Source: Sordaria brevicollis (taxonomy: Eukaryota; Ascomycota; Sordariomycetes; Sordariales; Sordariaceae). Taken from it: DNA of 64,000 nucleotides. Positions 45,649-58,834 of this stretch are shown here, piece by piece (positions within the stretch are counted from its first letter, which is position 1; each line of letters opens with the position of its first letter). The stretch is from contig JAUTDP010000015.1 of assembly GCA_033439795.1 (NCBI GenBank), positions 744,001-808,000 on the forward strand, given 5' to 3'. The notes below the pieces were generated by a model, which did no database searches, was not told the origin of the DNA, and saw nothing but the letters and a program-made list of their open reading frames with translations. A program made the position numbers and the translations under genes.

Positions 45649-47339
45649 TTAATCCCACATCCTAATCTCACCCTTCGCGCCCGCCGTAAACACCTTACTC
45701 GTCTCCTGCTCCGACCAAACGACACAGTTGACAGCACCACCGCTCGTGTCGGCGTGGATCTTGTGGTACATCTTGCACGTCTTCCAGTCCCAGAAGCAGA
45801 CGTATCCGCCGGTATCTCCTGAAGCGACGAACTGGCCGTCGGGACTGCAGACGAGGCCGATGCCGGAGCCGGCGGTGTTGTGGCCGCGCCAGGACTTCTT
45901 GCGGTTTTGGCGGAACTTGTCGGAGGCTGAGGAGTAGGCGACGATGGAGTTGTCGGAGCATTGGTAGAGGACGTATTTGCCTGAGGGGTGCTGGGTGGAT
46001 TTGGTGAGGGCGAACATGTCGGGTTCGCTAGAGTAAAAAATGTTAGTATACGGGCTGATGAAGTGAAACGAAGATTACGACGGGAAACAAACCTGATAGT
46101 CTTGATCTCGACCGGAATGCCATACTCCCACACCCTCAACGAGCGATCATCCGACGTCGACATAAACCGTCTATTCTCATCCACAAACTCGAGCGTGTTG
46201 ATAGCGCCCAAGTGGTGATCGTACTCCTGCACCGGATCCGCGCCCGCACGACTATCGTACTGCACGATCCTGTTATCCGACAAGCCCGCCAGGAACTCGT
46301 GCCCCTGATCAACCGACGGGTTGAACTTGATGACATGCGGCGTCTTGCCCGTGTTGAACCTGTTAACACACTGTCCCGTCTCCGTATCCCACAACTTGAT
46401 CCACCTGTCAAACGCTCCAGACAAGAACTTGGTGCCCTCCCTGTTAAACGACAAGTCCGTAATCGCCTTCGAGTGGCCGGCATACGTCCGCAAAAGCTCG
46501 CGATTGCGATACACATCGAAGATCTTGACCGTTCCGTCCGTACTTCCCGACAACCCCAAGTGACTCGACTTGGGAAACAGCTGCAAAGCCGTGACCGGCT
46601 TCCCGGCATGATGTCGCCAAGTATGCATGTGCTTCTTGGGGATAAAGTTGGTGACGCTCCCGACATCCTTGGTGAGACTGATATCCAGATCCTGCGGCAC
46701 GTGCATGTACGTCCTGCCGAGATAGTCGAACTCTTCGGACCCGTGGAACGTCGTCGTCTCCTCGCCCAGCTCTTCGACCTCTTTCCTCCGCGCCAGGTTC
46801 TTCGTTGGCGCTTTCACCACTGTTCCACTTTCTACCACCTCTTCCTCATCTGTTTCTTCGACGATTTCGTATTCCTCATCACTGCCCAGTTCCTCCTCGT
46901 TCAAAACCTCCTCGTACTCCTGCTTCTTGTACCGCGCCCATGGCCCTACGTAAGCTCCGTCGCCATCTGCAATCGTCGCGCTTCCTTTACCCTCTCGTTG
47001 TTGTCTGAGTTTTGCAGCAGCTGCCTTCTTCGCGCTGCTCCCCAATTCTTCGCGTGCCGGACCACCGCCGCGTTCGATGGCGCGGTGCTTGGCGCGGAAG
47101 GTGTGTTCGCTGATGTAGGTCTCGTTCGCGGTGCCGGTCAGGACGTTCTTCCTCTTGGTGCCAACGGCGGTAGAAGTCGGATCGGTGTCGTCACGGAAAG
47201 GGTTGGCGGGCCCGAGGCGCGGTCGGCTTAGGTCCTCGCCGGTGTAAGGGACGACGGCATGGTCTGGTTCGGCGACTTGACGGACGATGAGGGCGTCTTT
47301 GACTGAGAGGTTTGCTGGGTATTCGTTGAAGTCGGCCAT
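45649..47339 (-). CDS. CDC40: Pre-mRNA splicing factor Cdc40/Prp17 (WD40)
   Basis: Spliced model of 541 aa: exons 47339-46093 and 46027-45649; 65-nt intron (GTTTGT...CTAG). Works in the spliceosome at the second catalytic step. The N-terminal part has NPFRDD and EHTFRAKHRAIE blocks; an acidic segment (about 150-170) follows; the FDYLGRTYMHVPQDLD linker (about 203-218) is characteristic of Prp17. Then comes a seven-blade WD40 domain (about 240-541) with units ending GTVKIFD, RWIKLWD, DRSLRVWE, GYVCFWDW and EIRMWD. The last residues are the WD of the final repeat, as in the family. Length is close to orthologs. Confidence 0.95.
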
Positions 47340-48536
47340 GTTTCCCTTCTAAGATTCCGCGGCTTGCTGAGTTATGGTGATATTATTGTTGGCCAGCCGC
47401 ACGCTTGTTGGAAATAGTTTGATGATTTTTTGTTGTTTTGGAGATGGAAATGAATGCCGACTTGGAGTTGTCCGCGGCAGGCGCATTGGTTGACGTCTGG
47501 AACAGTGGACCCCAAAATATTAGTGGAGCCTGGGTGTTGCAATAGTGCACGGGCCATATACGACCGGGTTGCTGTCGAGGTTCGACAAGGACCAAGCTTT
47601 GAGAGCTGAGGCTTGACTGATGGAGGGGTCGGTGATGATCAGCGTTTGGCCAAGCTCATATTTTCTGGCTCGTCTCTTCAGACATCTTTTGGATAATAAT
47701 GACCTGAATGCTCGGTTCAGTCTCGTAATCGGGCTTAAAAGCCTTTTAACAAACATTGTCAAGCTGTGGTTCAACTTCTGACAAAATGAGAATATATAGA
47801 TGTGTAGAACTCAAATGATATATTCTGTTGAACCCCGGACAGAAACCGCAGAGAACAAGATATTAATGACGTAGCGCGTTCCCATCCCATTACATACTTC
47901 ATCAAGCAAGTGAAATACAGTTCGTGATGCCTCCTATCTCATCCTCTAGCATACACCCATTGGTATCGAGAAGAGAAGTTCGCAAACTCTTGATAAGTCA
48001 TTTCTTTTCCCCGTCTATCCAGTTAGTAGTATGTCATGCCCAACCGAAGCGCGCAGCATGAGCGGTTAACACTCGTTTCCGTCAACCTTCAGTTGGCTTT
48101 TCCTCCAATCATTACAACAGAAGTCAAAACCGTAACCATACAGTTCGTCCTCTTCTTCTCCCGTCAAAAATGAAAATCATTCCCGCCATATTCTTCATAG
48201 CTTCATGCCAGCCCATCCCTTTCCATCTATCGGAAGGCGTCTTTGTGTGTTCCGCTCATGAACCGTTTCTCGTTCTTTTTTGCAAACACCCGTCGCCGAG
48301 GATCCTGCCTGCCTGCTTGCTTGCCTGTGGGCTGACTATATGTGGTTTTTGTATTGTTGTTTTCGAGGCACTGCGTACCAGTGTGTCCGGTGCCGTTATG
48401 TACCTAAAAAGATAGCGGTGGAGGAGATGCGAGCTCGAGCCTCGATCAGAGAGCTCAGTGTCCCATCTGGAGACCCCGTTTTCGATATTGTGCCAAACGA
48501 AAAGTCCAGTTCAGCTTAGCGAGCGACGGCCGTGTC
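47340..48536. other. Intergenic region
   Basis: Upstream of CDC40 and downstream of ERV14; open frames are short and unremarkable. Confidence 0.4.
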
Positions 48537-49241
48537 TTAGTGAGCCTCGTCCCTAATGAGGGCCACGATCATGCTGTACAAGTAAAAGAAGAACAGAATG
48601 AGGTGGAAGCCGAGCTTGGTGAAGGATTCCTGGAGAGCGCGCAGATCTGTTAGCATCAGGTTCCTAGCGGTTCCACCATGACGAGCGGCTCATCTTGCTG
48701 ATCAGATGACGTACCTTCTTGTGCACGTTAAGCTTGCGGAAGATCTCAGTGGCGTCCAAGAGGTGAGTGTTGTCAACGATCCTGTATCGTATGGTTAGTG
48801 ACTTGGGTTCGCGCGAGCTATGGATATCGCTATCTGATCGGTTGAAACTTACTTCTTGACGTTCCAGGCGACAAGGGGCACGTTGAGGACAAGAGGAAGC
48901 CAGTAACCGTTGATAAGGAAGAGGAAGGTCAGGAAACCGTGGACGGCGACTTCGGGGATGATGTAGGTGTTGAGGCGGTTGCAGAGGTCAATGGGGTTGA
49001 TGTAATCGCTGCGAGATTCCGTTAGTTTGCTGTCTGCTGGAGAAAGGGGCGCAAGCCACACAAGACGCGCACGCGGGATGCCGAGTCCAATGTGTGCTCG
49101 CGGGGCCCCCAAGAAGAGAGAGGATAGATAACCAACATACCATTCGAGATCGCTGTACATGATAGTGAAGAAGACTTGGAGGAAGAGGTTGACGGCGTTT
49201 ATAAGCACCGCAAACAGGTATAGCCACGCTTCGCCCGACAT
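48537..49241 (-). CDS. ERV14: Cornichon family ER cargo receptor Erv14
   Basis: Spliced model of 138 aa: exons 49241-49141, 49008-48853, 48781-48715 and 48629-48537; introns of 132, 71 and 85 nt with GTATGT, GTAAGT and GTACGT donors. Carries membrane cargo into COPII vesicles from the ER. It starts [20 protein letters not shown], followed by [14 protein letters not shown] across the first splice, [22 protein letters not shown] and the FFFYLYSMI helix; length equals yeast Erv14 (138 aa). The [14 protein letters not shown] segment, encoded by the third exon, corresponds to the COPII-binding region of the family. Single-copy conserved gene. Confidence 0.96.
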
Positions 49242-50539
49242 TTTGGCAGTTGTTTGCTTATCGGATGATAATTAGAGAGATTCGGTGGTGTGTTTGGTTG
49301 GGACTCGGTTTGCGCGAGCTTGTTCGAGATGTTGTACGTGCGCGACAGAAGAAGGCGTGCGCAATTATGATGGAATCGAAGTCGGACGATAGAGTTCGAT
49401 CGAAAGAAAAGGGGAGTGTGTCAAGCTTCGGGGCGCGCCGGTGTCGGTGCTTATACTTGGAGCTGGCCGGTATAAGGTTAGAGGTGGGATGATAGACTCG
49501 GGAAAGTCGTCCTTGTTGATCTTTTTTTGGTGTTTGGGATAAAGAAAAAGGCGGTCGCAAAGTTGGCAGTGATCAAGCTCCGGGCAAGGTGGCTCGGACT
49601 CGGGGCAAGCTGGTGGGAAGACTCACTTGGTTTGCGTGGAGACAGCTGGAGGTTCTGGAAGAGTGGAGGGTTGTGAGGTTGGTGGTTGGTGCTCGCCGGC
49701 GTTGGTCGGGGGGCAAGGCAGCTGCTGTCTCGGGGTTTCCTCGTCCCTCGATGATGAAAGCCTCCTTCCACGAGCTTGCCAGCCCGAGCCCAGTTGCTAA
49801 GACTGCCCCTGGAGCCTGTTGGGCGGCCAAGTTGGCCCAAGCTTCTCTTCCTCAAATCTCCACTAAAAGCCCGACCGAGGTGGGGCGAAAGCGGCATCAA
49901 GGTGACTTGAGTCCAGCTTCTCAAGTGCTTCACCAGCTTCTCATCAAAACCATTCAAAATATTGTGTTCTATATCTGAGTCCCCTGTGGACAGTTGACTG
50001 CTTCAAAAGTCTCCTATGAAGATCAGAGATTGTCTATACCGTATCCAAACAGTTACATGGAATCTAGCTGCTTCTGTGGAGAGGAAGAGAGCTCCGGACC
50101 CGGTTCTCCACAATTTCCGCCGAGTCCGCCGTGAACTCGAGACCCCGAATCCCTTCCGGACCAGAATATCTTGGAACTCCCGCCCAACCTTATGATATCA
50201 TAAGCTTCAAACCACCATCCAAAAAAACCATTTGAGGATGCTTGTTCCAGCTCTTTTCATATCCTCATCAATGTCTCCTCAGAAACCAACGGTCTGATCT
50301 AAGCAACCCAGCCGACTGAAAACATCAAACTCAAAATCGGATGAAAATCACGAAGTGCCGTAGCCATGGCCCCGGATTTCCCACGTTTTCCCTCTATAAC
50401 ATCTCTGGCGGGGTATCAACTCAGGCATCATTGAACGCTACGGCACAATTCTATACCACAACACCACTTCTCAGATCCCTCTAAACGCCTTTTTTTTTTA
50501 ATCCCATAACAATGCGTTCTCTTTTCTTCCGACCAAAAC
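49242..50539. other. Intergenic region
   Basis: Upstream of ERV14 and downstream of MAP1; no gene supported. Confidence 0.4.
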
Positions 50540-51894
50540 TCAGGCAGCGGCGGTAGGCATGGGTATCGGGCCGCCAGGAGAGTCGGCCTTGCGCGCCGTC
50601 AAGATCTCGACACCAGTCTCGGTGACGAGGAGGGTGTGTTCTGTTGAGCTTGGTTAGTTGAGCCGGACACTAATTTTCCACAGTATAGTAAGCACTTACC
50701 GAACTGAGCGGTCCTCTTGCCATCAATGGTGGTAGAGGTCCAGTTATCGGGCCAGGTAATGTCGCGGTACTTGCCCAACGCGATCATGGGCTCGATGGTG
50801 AAAGTCATGCCAGGCTTGCACTCGCCAACCGCCCTGTTCTTAGCGTAGTGGGGGATGTTGGGAGGGCAATGGAAGGTCTTGTTGATGCCGTGGCCGACGT
50901 AGGTGCGGATGACGCTGCAACCGCGGCTCTTGGCGTGCGCCTCGATCACGTTGCCAAAGTCGCGGAACAGAGTACCGGGCTTGACCAGCTTGATGGCCTC
51001 CTCCAAGCACTCACGGGCCGTCTCGACGACGCGCACCGAGTCGGGGTCAGCCTTGGCCTTGTCACCAACGTAGTATGTCTCGTTCAGATCGCCGTGGTAA
51101 CCCTCGTGGTAGAGGGTAACGTCGAGGTTGAGGATGTCGCCGTCGACGAGGACGCGCTTGTCGGGGATGCCGTGGCAGATGACCTCGTTGAGCGATGTGC
51201 AGACGGACTTGGGGAAGAAGTTGTAGTTCAAGGGCGAGGGGTACGAGTTGCGCTCGATGCAGGCCTCGTGTACGATCTTGTCGAGGTCGTCGGTAGTGAT
51301 GCCGGGACGGATGGCGGCAGCGGCGACGTCAAGAACCTCACGGGCGAGACGGCAGACCTTGCGCATACCCTCGCGACCCTTCTCGTCTAGCTGCTCGATC
51401 TTGTTGGACCTCGAACGGCCGCCGCCGGGAATACCGCTTTCGGCATAGTCGGGATGGGGGATCGACTTGGGGACGGTGCGCCTCGGTGAAAGAGGGTAGA
51501 CGGGACGGAGAGGGCCGGTATAGGCAAAGGTAGGGAAGGGGTTGTAGGTCTCGGGGCCTGGAAAATATGTTTTAGATATGCGCTCTGGCAGCGGGGAAGC
51601 GGGTTGATTTACTGGCAAGCTTGTGAAGCTCCTTGTGGGTGTTCTATTGGGCAACCACAGTGTTAGCTATCAAGGTTCGCATGCACGTTCCAGGCCAGCA
51701 AGGTACATGACCCGGCCGAGTGGTTGCAAAACAAAGAGGATTCGGCGTACCCAGTTCTTCTTGAAGCAATCCTGGGAGCAGAAGAAGCTACCCTTGATAC
51801 CCAAGCTCAAGCACTTGGGGCATTGGAGGGAACCGGCATCGTTTTCGCAGTCGGCGCCGAGGCACTTCTTCTTCGCGGGGGGTTGTTCGGTCAT
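50540..51894 (-). CDS. MAP1: Methionine aminopeptidase type 1
   Basis: Spliced model of 377 aa: exons 51894-51751, 51643-51613, 51557-50700 and 50640-50540; introns of 107, 55 and 59 nt. Removes the initiator Met from nascent proteins at the ribosome. The N-terminal double zinc finger uses Cys11, 16, 25, 28, 39 and 43, the ribosome-associated part of eukaryotic type 1 enzymes. The pita-bread catalytic domain carries the metal ligands: Asp in LNLDVTLY, Asp in HGDLNET, His in YVGHGI, Glu in TIEPM and Glu in [12 protein letters not shown], the last completed by exon 4. The second exon is only 31 nt. A short extra tail ends MPTAAA. Confidence 0.95.
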
Positions 51895-52384
51895 GGTTGG
51901 TGTAGTACTATACGACTATAGTGTCACTCGTTGTCTGTGGTTATCGAGAAAGAAAGAGGGGCCGATAAGTTAGCTTGACGATCGCAAAGTGGAAGCGACA
52001 AAGATGTCGGGCAGAGTTGCTCTTCGACGGCAAAGGTGAGAGACAGGACTTAGCCGCGGGGCACAGGGTTAGTGAACCAAATGAAAGTACCTTTGTGACG
52101 GGGTGGAGAGGTTGTTGTTCAGAGGGCGTGAAACACTTTTCCGAAGAAGTGACAACGAAACGGGAAACAGACGGGACTAAATGCTAAAGCTTGGCGCCGG
52201 ATATTCGAATATTTTTGGCTGCAGTTCTTGTCCCGTTGCGCCCTTCCAGTCATTCCACGCGATCAATGCCCCTGCGCTTCCTCAGTGGCGGGCAGCAGCG
52301 GCTCTTCTGGGCTCTTTGGCAGGCGACACAGGCGAACCCAGGTGTAAGGACTGGGACCGTATGTAGGGCAAAGGTACTGCCTTG
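51895..52384. other. Intergenic boundary to the AT-rich tract
   Basis: MAP1 promoter and unique DNA up to the start of the LTR at 52385; no gene seen. Confidence 0.4.
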
Positions 52385-52547
52385 TGTAATATATTGGAGA
52401 AGGATAGCCTCCCAAGTATTGTGGAGGACAGATTTTAATTAAATATATAGTATTAGGCATACACCTTGTATACCCTTTCCTTACGTACTATAGGTTGTAC
52501 CTACCTATCTTATATATAGGGTTCTAAATTTATACCCTAATAATTTA
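52385..52547 (-). repeat. Probable 3' LTR of Gypsy element B
   Basis: About 163 bp, from TGTAATATATTGG to AATTTA, next to the polypurine tract CCCCCCCTA (plus strand). Much less mutated than the body. The target duplication would be CCTTG on the left; its partner is not in view. Confidence 0.55.
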
Positions 52548-55500
52548 CCCCCCCTAAAATACACTACGCCCTCGTAAATTAAAATCTATCTAATAATATA
52601 ATTAAATAACGTAATTAGGTAATTATTCCGTCAATTTATTAAGTCTTTAATATCTATCCGCTTACTCCTATTTTCTTAGTCTTTAATTAATTTTACGCTA
52701 TTTTTACCGAATCTTTCGGCCGTTTTCTATTCGTTATATTCGCTTTTAAATCCTTCGTACGCTAAACGGTAATATATTTTATTCTTTATCTTCTTCTCGT
52801 TAATAATTTTCTTATATTAATTTATAATTTTAATTAATCCGATTTATAATAATTAACGGCCGTAAACGTTAAATAGTACCGGTTTAAAGTAATTAATAGA
52901 TATAATATTATAAATTTTCTAAGATTCTAGTAATTTAAGCCGGTAAGCGAATTATTTAATATATTCGATAATGCGAAATAGTTTTACGTATTGTATTCCG
53001 AATTTTGGATTAATTTTAAAAACGGTATAATTTTTATAAAATCGAAGGAGTATTTTATCTCCGATTTTAAAAAATATTAATTAACGCCTTTAATCGTAAT
53101 AGTATTTTACTATTATTTTAACTAAGGTAATACTATTTTATATCGAAATTCTATAGGAGGGGAAGTCGAAGTTTAATAATTTATTTACTTCTTTACCCGT
53201 AACGGCGTTTATTACGTTATTTAGTATAAACCCTAAAGCCGCTTCGTTTAATATTATACCGATAAATAATATAATAAAATTATTATATTTGAATTAAAAT
53301 TTGGGTAATATTAATAATTAACGCATTATATCGTTAAAGTAATTAATATAATACTTTAGAATTATTTATATAATTTAAATAATTCGTTTAATTTGGCCGT
53401 TTATTTATAAGTAGTACGCCGTAGAGTATAAGAATTTTATACCTAATATTTACTATATATTTTTTTAGAATATAAAAATGAATTTTAGATTTTTATCGGA
53501 AATAATAATTTTAGGGATTCTTTAATTAGCCTATAATAGGTTATTTATAAAGGTTTAACCTTATTATTATACTATTTAAATAATTTTTCCGGGCGTTAAA
53601 AGTAGTATTTTAATTAACCGGTTAATATATATAAGGATTGTATTATATTTATATTTAGCGTTAATTAATAGTAATAAAATAAAATTAATATTAATAATAT
53701 AAAATAGGTATAGGATTTGGGTTAGGATTAGTTAAAGGTTGTTATATAATTTATAGCGGCGTTTATTAAATTAAAGGCAATTTAAGTAGGCCTTTAGGTA
53801 GCGTTTCAATTTTAATGTCGTTTATAATATATAATATTATTAGAGGTAATAGATAATACGCTAGTATTTTAAGTAATTAGGGCTGTAAAATATTTCGAAG
53901 AATTGAAGTAAATATAATCCCCTCGGTATATAGAGCTTTAGGCCGGTTAATGCGTTAATTCTCTAGAAAAGGCTATTTCGCTATTCGAATAGTATTATTA
54001 TATAGTTTTTTATTAATAGCCCTATATTTTGTATTAAAATTTTACTAATTCTAATTTAATACGGGTTTTAATTATAGTTTTATTAAATAAGTTTTTTAAA
54101 ATTAGGGTTAATAAAGCTTTATATTATATTAACGGTTTAGTAATTATTAATAGCATTTTAGTAAAAGATTTAATTTATTACTTATTATTCGTTAAAGTTA
54201 TTTAAAAGTTTATCGAATCCGCCTTCGGCGTTTAATAAGTATTATTTTACTACGTTTTATAGGTAATTTACGTATTAGGGGTTCGGTAGGTTATTTACGT
54301 AATAAAATTTTAATAGGGCGTTTAGTACGATATATTATTTTCCGGGCTTATAATAAATTTTTATTAAATTATAAAATTAATTCGCGTATTCTATTATTCG
54401 GATTAGCTTTTTATTTCCTACGTTAATTATTATCGAATTAATAATATTTATTTGCTTAAATAATTTAATTATAATTTTATAATTTATAAAAATAAAGGCG
54501 GGGGGTATATTTATTATATTAATTTATTTTTTATACTTTTATAGTATTTATATAAAACCGAGAATTTTTATTTTTATTAATTAATATCGCTATTCGGTTT
54601 TAATTAGCGTTCGAAATAAGAATATAATTATTTAATAATATTTTTTATTTAAGAAACCGATTAATTTACTAATTTTAATTAAACGTTATATTTCTTCTTC
54701 TACGATATAGTAAATTTCGATTCCGATGCTATACCCTAATACGTTGAAATTAATAAATAATTTCCTTATAAATACGAATAAATATAGAGTAATATTATAT
54801 ATAATCGCCTCTTTAATACGGTTAAAAGTAGCGATCTTTTTTTCTATTAGGTATTTTAATTTAACGTTTAGCGTTTAAAATTTTCGTTTTCTTATATAAG
54901 GTTTTTTTTATATTACTTTATTAATTAAATCTATTTTATAATACTTTAATAATTTAATTAAGATTCCGAATAGGGGTACGTTTTTACGGAAATAGGTTAC
55001 GAAGCTAATAAAGTAATTAAATTGAATTAGAATTTAGGGGAAGTTAAATTTAAATATAATTTTTAATTTCTCTTTTATTATTATTATTAAAAAGTTATCA
55101 ATTAACTTCCCGAATATTAATATATTAAAAAATACGGCGAAGCTTTTATTTAATCTTATTAATATATTACGCTAGCGGAAAAATTTTAATACGGCCGTTA
55201 AATTGTAAATATATTCCTTTAAAGTCTTTAATAATACAATTACATTATTATAATAAAATTCTACTACGTTAATATAAATGAGTATTAAATTTATTTACCT
55301 TTAAATATATGTATTAGAATTTTTATATTTTATAACCGCGTAATTAAATGTAAATTATCCTTTTAACGTTATAATTATTAATACCCATTTCGATTTAAAG
55401 TATATTTATTATTAATAATAGAAGGCGATAATATTAAAAATAATAATAAATTTAATACCTTTAACCGCAATATTATTTATAATTTCGTTTTAAATTTTTA

Positions 55501-56514
55501 TAGGGTATACGTTTAATATGGATATTTTATTTAATATGCGGATATCGATTATTATACGGCCTTTATAAATTCTATTAATAGTTTTCTAAATTACGAAGAT
55601 TGGAAATACGAACGGGATTTAATATTTAGTACGTTATATTTTCCCTGCTTTAATTAACTTTTATATAATATTTTTAATAATTATACGCTTATTAGGACTT
55701 AACGGGTAAATACGTATATATTTAGGGATTTGCGTATATTATTCGGGCTTTAAATTAATTCTTATTTATTCGTTTTCGGAGATATTAATAAAATTTTTAT
55801 TTTTAAAAACGTTTTTATATTATATTAATAATTGGCCTACCTCCTTTAATATATTTAGATCTGTATTTTTATAAATTTTAACGCCAGTGAAATATTTATA
55901 TACGTCGTTTAATATTTCCGAATTTAATAAATGCTATTTAGGCCCGTAATATATAAATAATATTACGAAGGCTACCGATTCATTGTCGATTTAGGTTAAT
56001 TTATAATTAGGGTCGAAAGACGCGAGGTAATTTAAGGTTTAATCTTTATAAACGGCGGCGTAATATAGGGCTAAATTAATAAATATAATTGCTTTAAGGT
56101 TACTTATTGTAAGAAGGGTATAAGTACCGAATCCGTTGTATTTAATAATTTATAGTTTAAAAATATAATTTTAGAATTCGTTAATATCGGTATAATAAAT
56201 AGCGATTATTATTAATAAATTTAATAGAAATCGGTATTTAGCTTTTATTTTAATTTTAACGTTAATTTTATTTTTTACGTAAATTTCTATAGGAATAGTA
56301 GTATTATATAAAGTAATAATAGTTTTATTTTTTAAATTAAGAATATTAATACCTTCTAAGTTAAGAATATTTATATTTATTAATATTTTTATAGCGAGGT
56401 TATCGATTAATACGATTTCCTATATAAAATAAGCGAAGATTTCGTTACTTTTTAAATCGATATTTTGAAAGTAAATTAATAGCCGGATATAGTCGCTAAT
56501 ATTATATATATTAT

Positions 56515-56941
56515 GAGGTGGTCTATTCGTACTGTTAGAAACGTCTTGTCGGACTGTGGTCCAAAAAAATAAAATAAGGTAAATAAATTGTAGTTTAACG
56601 AAACTAAGGTGTTTAAGTATAAAAAGTATATCGGAATTTTTTTCATTTTCTATATTATATTATAGGGGTCCTACGGTAGAGCGAAGCCCACGTTAAAGCC
56701 TACTATCTATCAAGATTAAGAAATAAAATTTTCCTTTATTTAAAAAATATATAAATTAATTTAAAATGGGATAGTGTACGCGGTATATTTTAAGACTATT
56801 TTTATAAAATTTAGTATAATTTGCTCTATATTTTATACTTATTTTCCTCCTTATTATTAATTTCCTTGGCTAAAAAAAGTTGAAGATATTTTTGGACTAC
56901 AGTCCGACAAGACGTTTCTAACAGTACGAATAGACATCCTC
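56515..56941. mobile_element. 427-bp MITE-like element inside element B, 8-bp target duplication
   Basis: Terminal inverted repeats of about 50 bp, including TATTCGTACTGTTAGAAACG and TCTTGTCGGACTG on both ends. They are flanked by a perfect 8-bp direct repeat TATATTAT (56507-56514 and 56942-56949). The interior keeps normal GC-containing stretches such as CCTACGGTAGAGCGAAGCCC, unlike the host element around it. No coding capacity. Confidence 0.82.
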
Positions 56942-58548
56942 TATATTATTACCAATACCTCTAACTTATAGTAATATTAATCATTAACGGACTTCGATTT
57001 ATAAATAATTTTCTTTAACCTATATCCTATTTATAAGCGATATTAAATAGCCTATATCCGTATATATATTATATTCGATATTTTTATTTAAATTAAATAT
57101 AATTTAGACTTTTAAATATATTTAACGTTTAATACCGAAACCAATACCTATATCGTTAATTAATTCGGTAGTTAATTTATAGATTGGGAACCGAAAAGCC
57201 GGGTTCGACTTTGTATAAAGCTTCCTTATTACGCCTTCGTTAAGAAATTTTAATAACGGGGGCGCTAAGCTTTTTTTAATTAGGCGTTAATATTAATAAT
57301 ATAAAAGGTTAATTCGATTTTAGGATAAACGAAGCGAATATAATTATAACGTTTATTATTATTAGGGAATAATTATCCGTATATTTTATATCGGTAATTA
57401 ATTACCGTTCGTTCTACTATATTAAATTATGCAACGTTTTAATACTTTAATTAATTCAGTACTACGTTGATTTAGCCGTATTAAACGTTAGCGATTTATA
57501 TAATATAATTAAATTAAATTTCGTCGGTATAATAAGCTATATCGGTAATTTAATATAATTCCTAATCTTAAACCTCTTTAACGGTGGTTTAATATACGGT
57601 TGGGTTTTCCGCCTAATTTTATAATATTAAATAACCGTATTTATTAACGAATTAAATTCGTTAATTTCCCGCTTAATTATAAAGGTTTTATTAATTTTAA
57701 TACGCTAAGGGCGGTATAAAGCGCTTATTTTTAAAAACGATTAATTAACGAATAATTTATTTTTAATTAAATAATCGGTTAATTTGGTTAGGAGGTTAAC
57801 TTCAATACTAATTCTATAGGAATTAATTATATTAATTTTAATTACTTTAATATTAAGGTTAGAACGCGTAAATCAATATATTACCGGCTTAATATTATTA
57901 ATTTTGCGTAATCGAGCCGGCTTAATAATATAAATTCTAAGGCTATATTTAATATTAAAGCGTATTATATTATTATTAATAAAATTAACGAATTATTTAA
58001 ATTTAATAGCTATTACGGCTATAGCCTCTTCGGATTAATAATTAAAAAATACGTTTAATTTTATTATAGAGAACGTTCTCGCGGGTATAAATATTCCTTA
58101 TAAAATCGTCTAACGTTATATTCTCGTTAAATTTATCGATTTCAATTTAAATATCGCTATTAAACGCTTCGTATATTATAATTATTTAACTTTACCTATT
58201 TATATTATAAGAGCGGGCATATTTAATTATCGTTTAAATAAAGGATATAATATCCTTACCTACAATAATATTATATAAGGTGAATTTGGATTACTTTAAA
58301 ACGTTTATTACTACCGAATAATCGATTTTAAATTTTAATTTAAATTTTAAATAAATTATATTAATAGAAGCGGTAAATAGGAGGGCTTTATCGGCTTCTA
58401 TAAGAATATAAATATATTAAATTAAAGCGGGGCCTAATAAATATTAAATCCAGATTTTATAAACGGCTTCCTTATTGTATTTAATTCTAAAATAGATTAA
58501 TCTATTATAAAAAGGGTATACGTCGGTATATTTATTAAATTTACTATT

Positions 58549-58834
58549 TATCAAGGGACAGCGTTGGCACCGTTAGGTATATAATGAGATATGTGTTGTT
58601 GCACGAAGGAAGGGAAGGGAGAAGTGTGTGCGGAGGACTAGATATATGGGCGCGAGCCCATACCCTAGTCCGTGCGCACCCACGTAATACTGTACGTGAC
58701 TACAAGTGACCAAATCTGGACCATGTCGAGCCATAGCATGCGTGCCATGGTCGGGAATGGTCGCTGGGGATCTGGGCACCTATACAGGTGGTCAGTGCGT
58801 ATACCGGGTATGGCACAGGTATAATCCTGTGACA
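58549..58834. repeat. Solo LTR, largely unmutated, 5-bp target duplication
   Basis: 286-bp GC-normal island in RIP-mutated DNA. It begins TATCAAGGG (likely TGTCAAGGG) and ends CCTGTGACA, giving inverted termini, and is flanked by CTATT (58544-58548 and 58835-58839). No internal retroelement sequence follows on either side, so it is a solo LTR left by LTR-LTR recombination. Confidence 0.75.

Noticed and set aside
46212..47231. 339-codon plus-strand open frame opposite CDC40
   Set aside because: Shadow of the WD40 gene; composition is that of an antisense frame.
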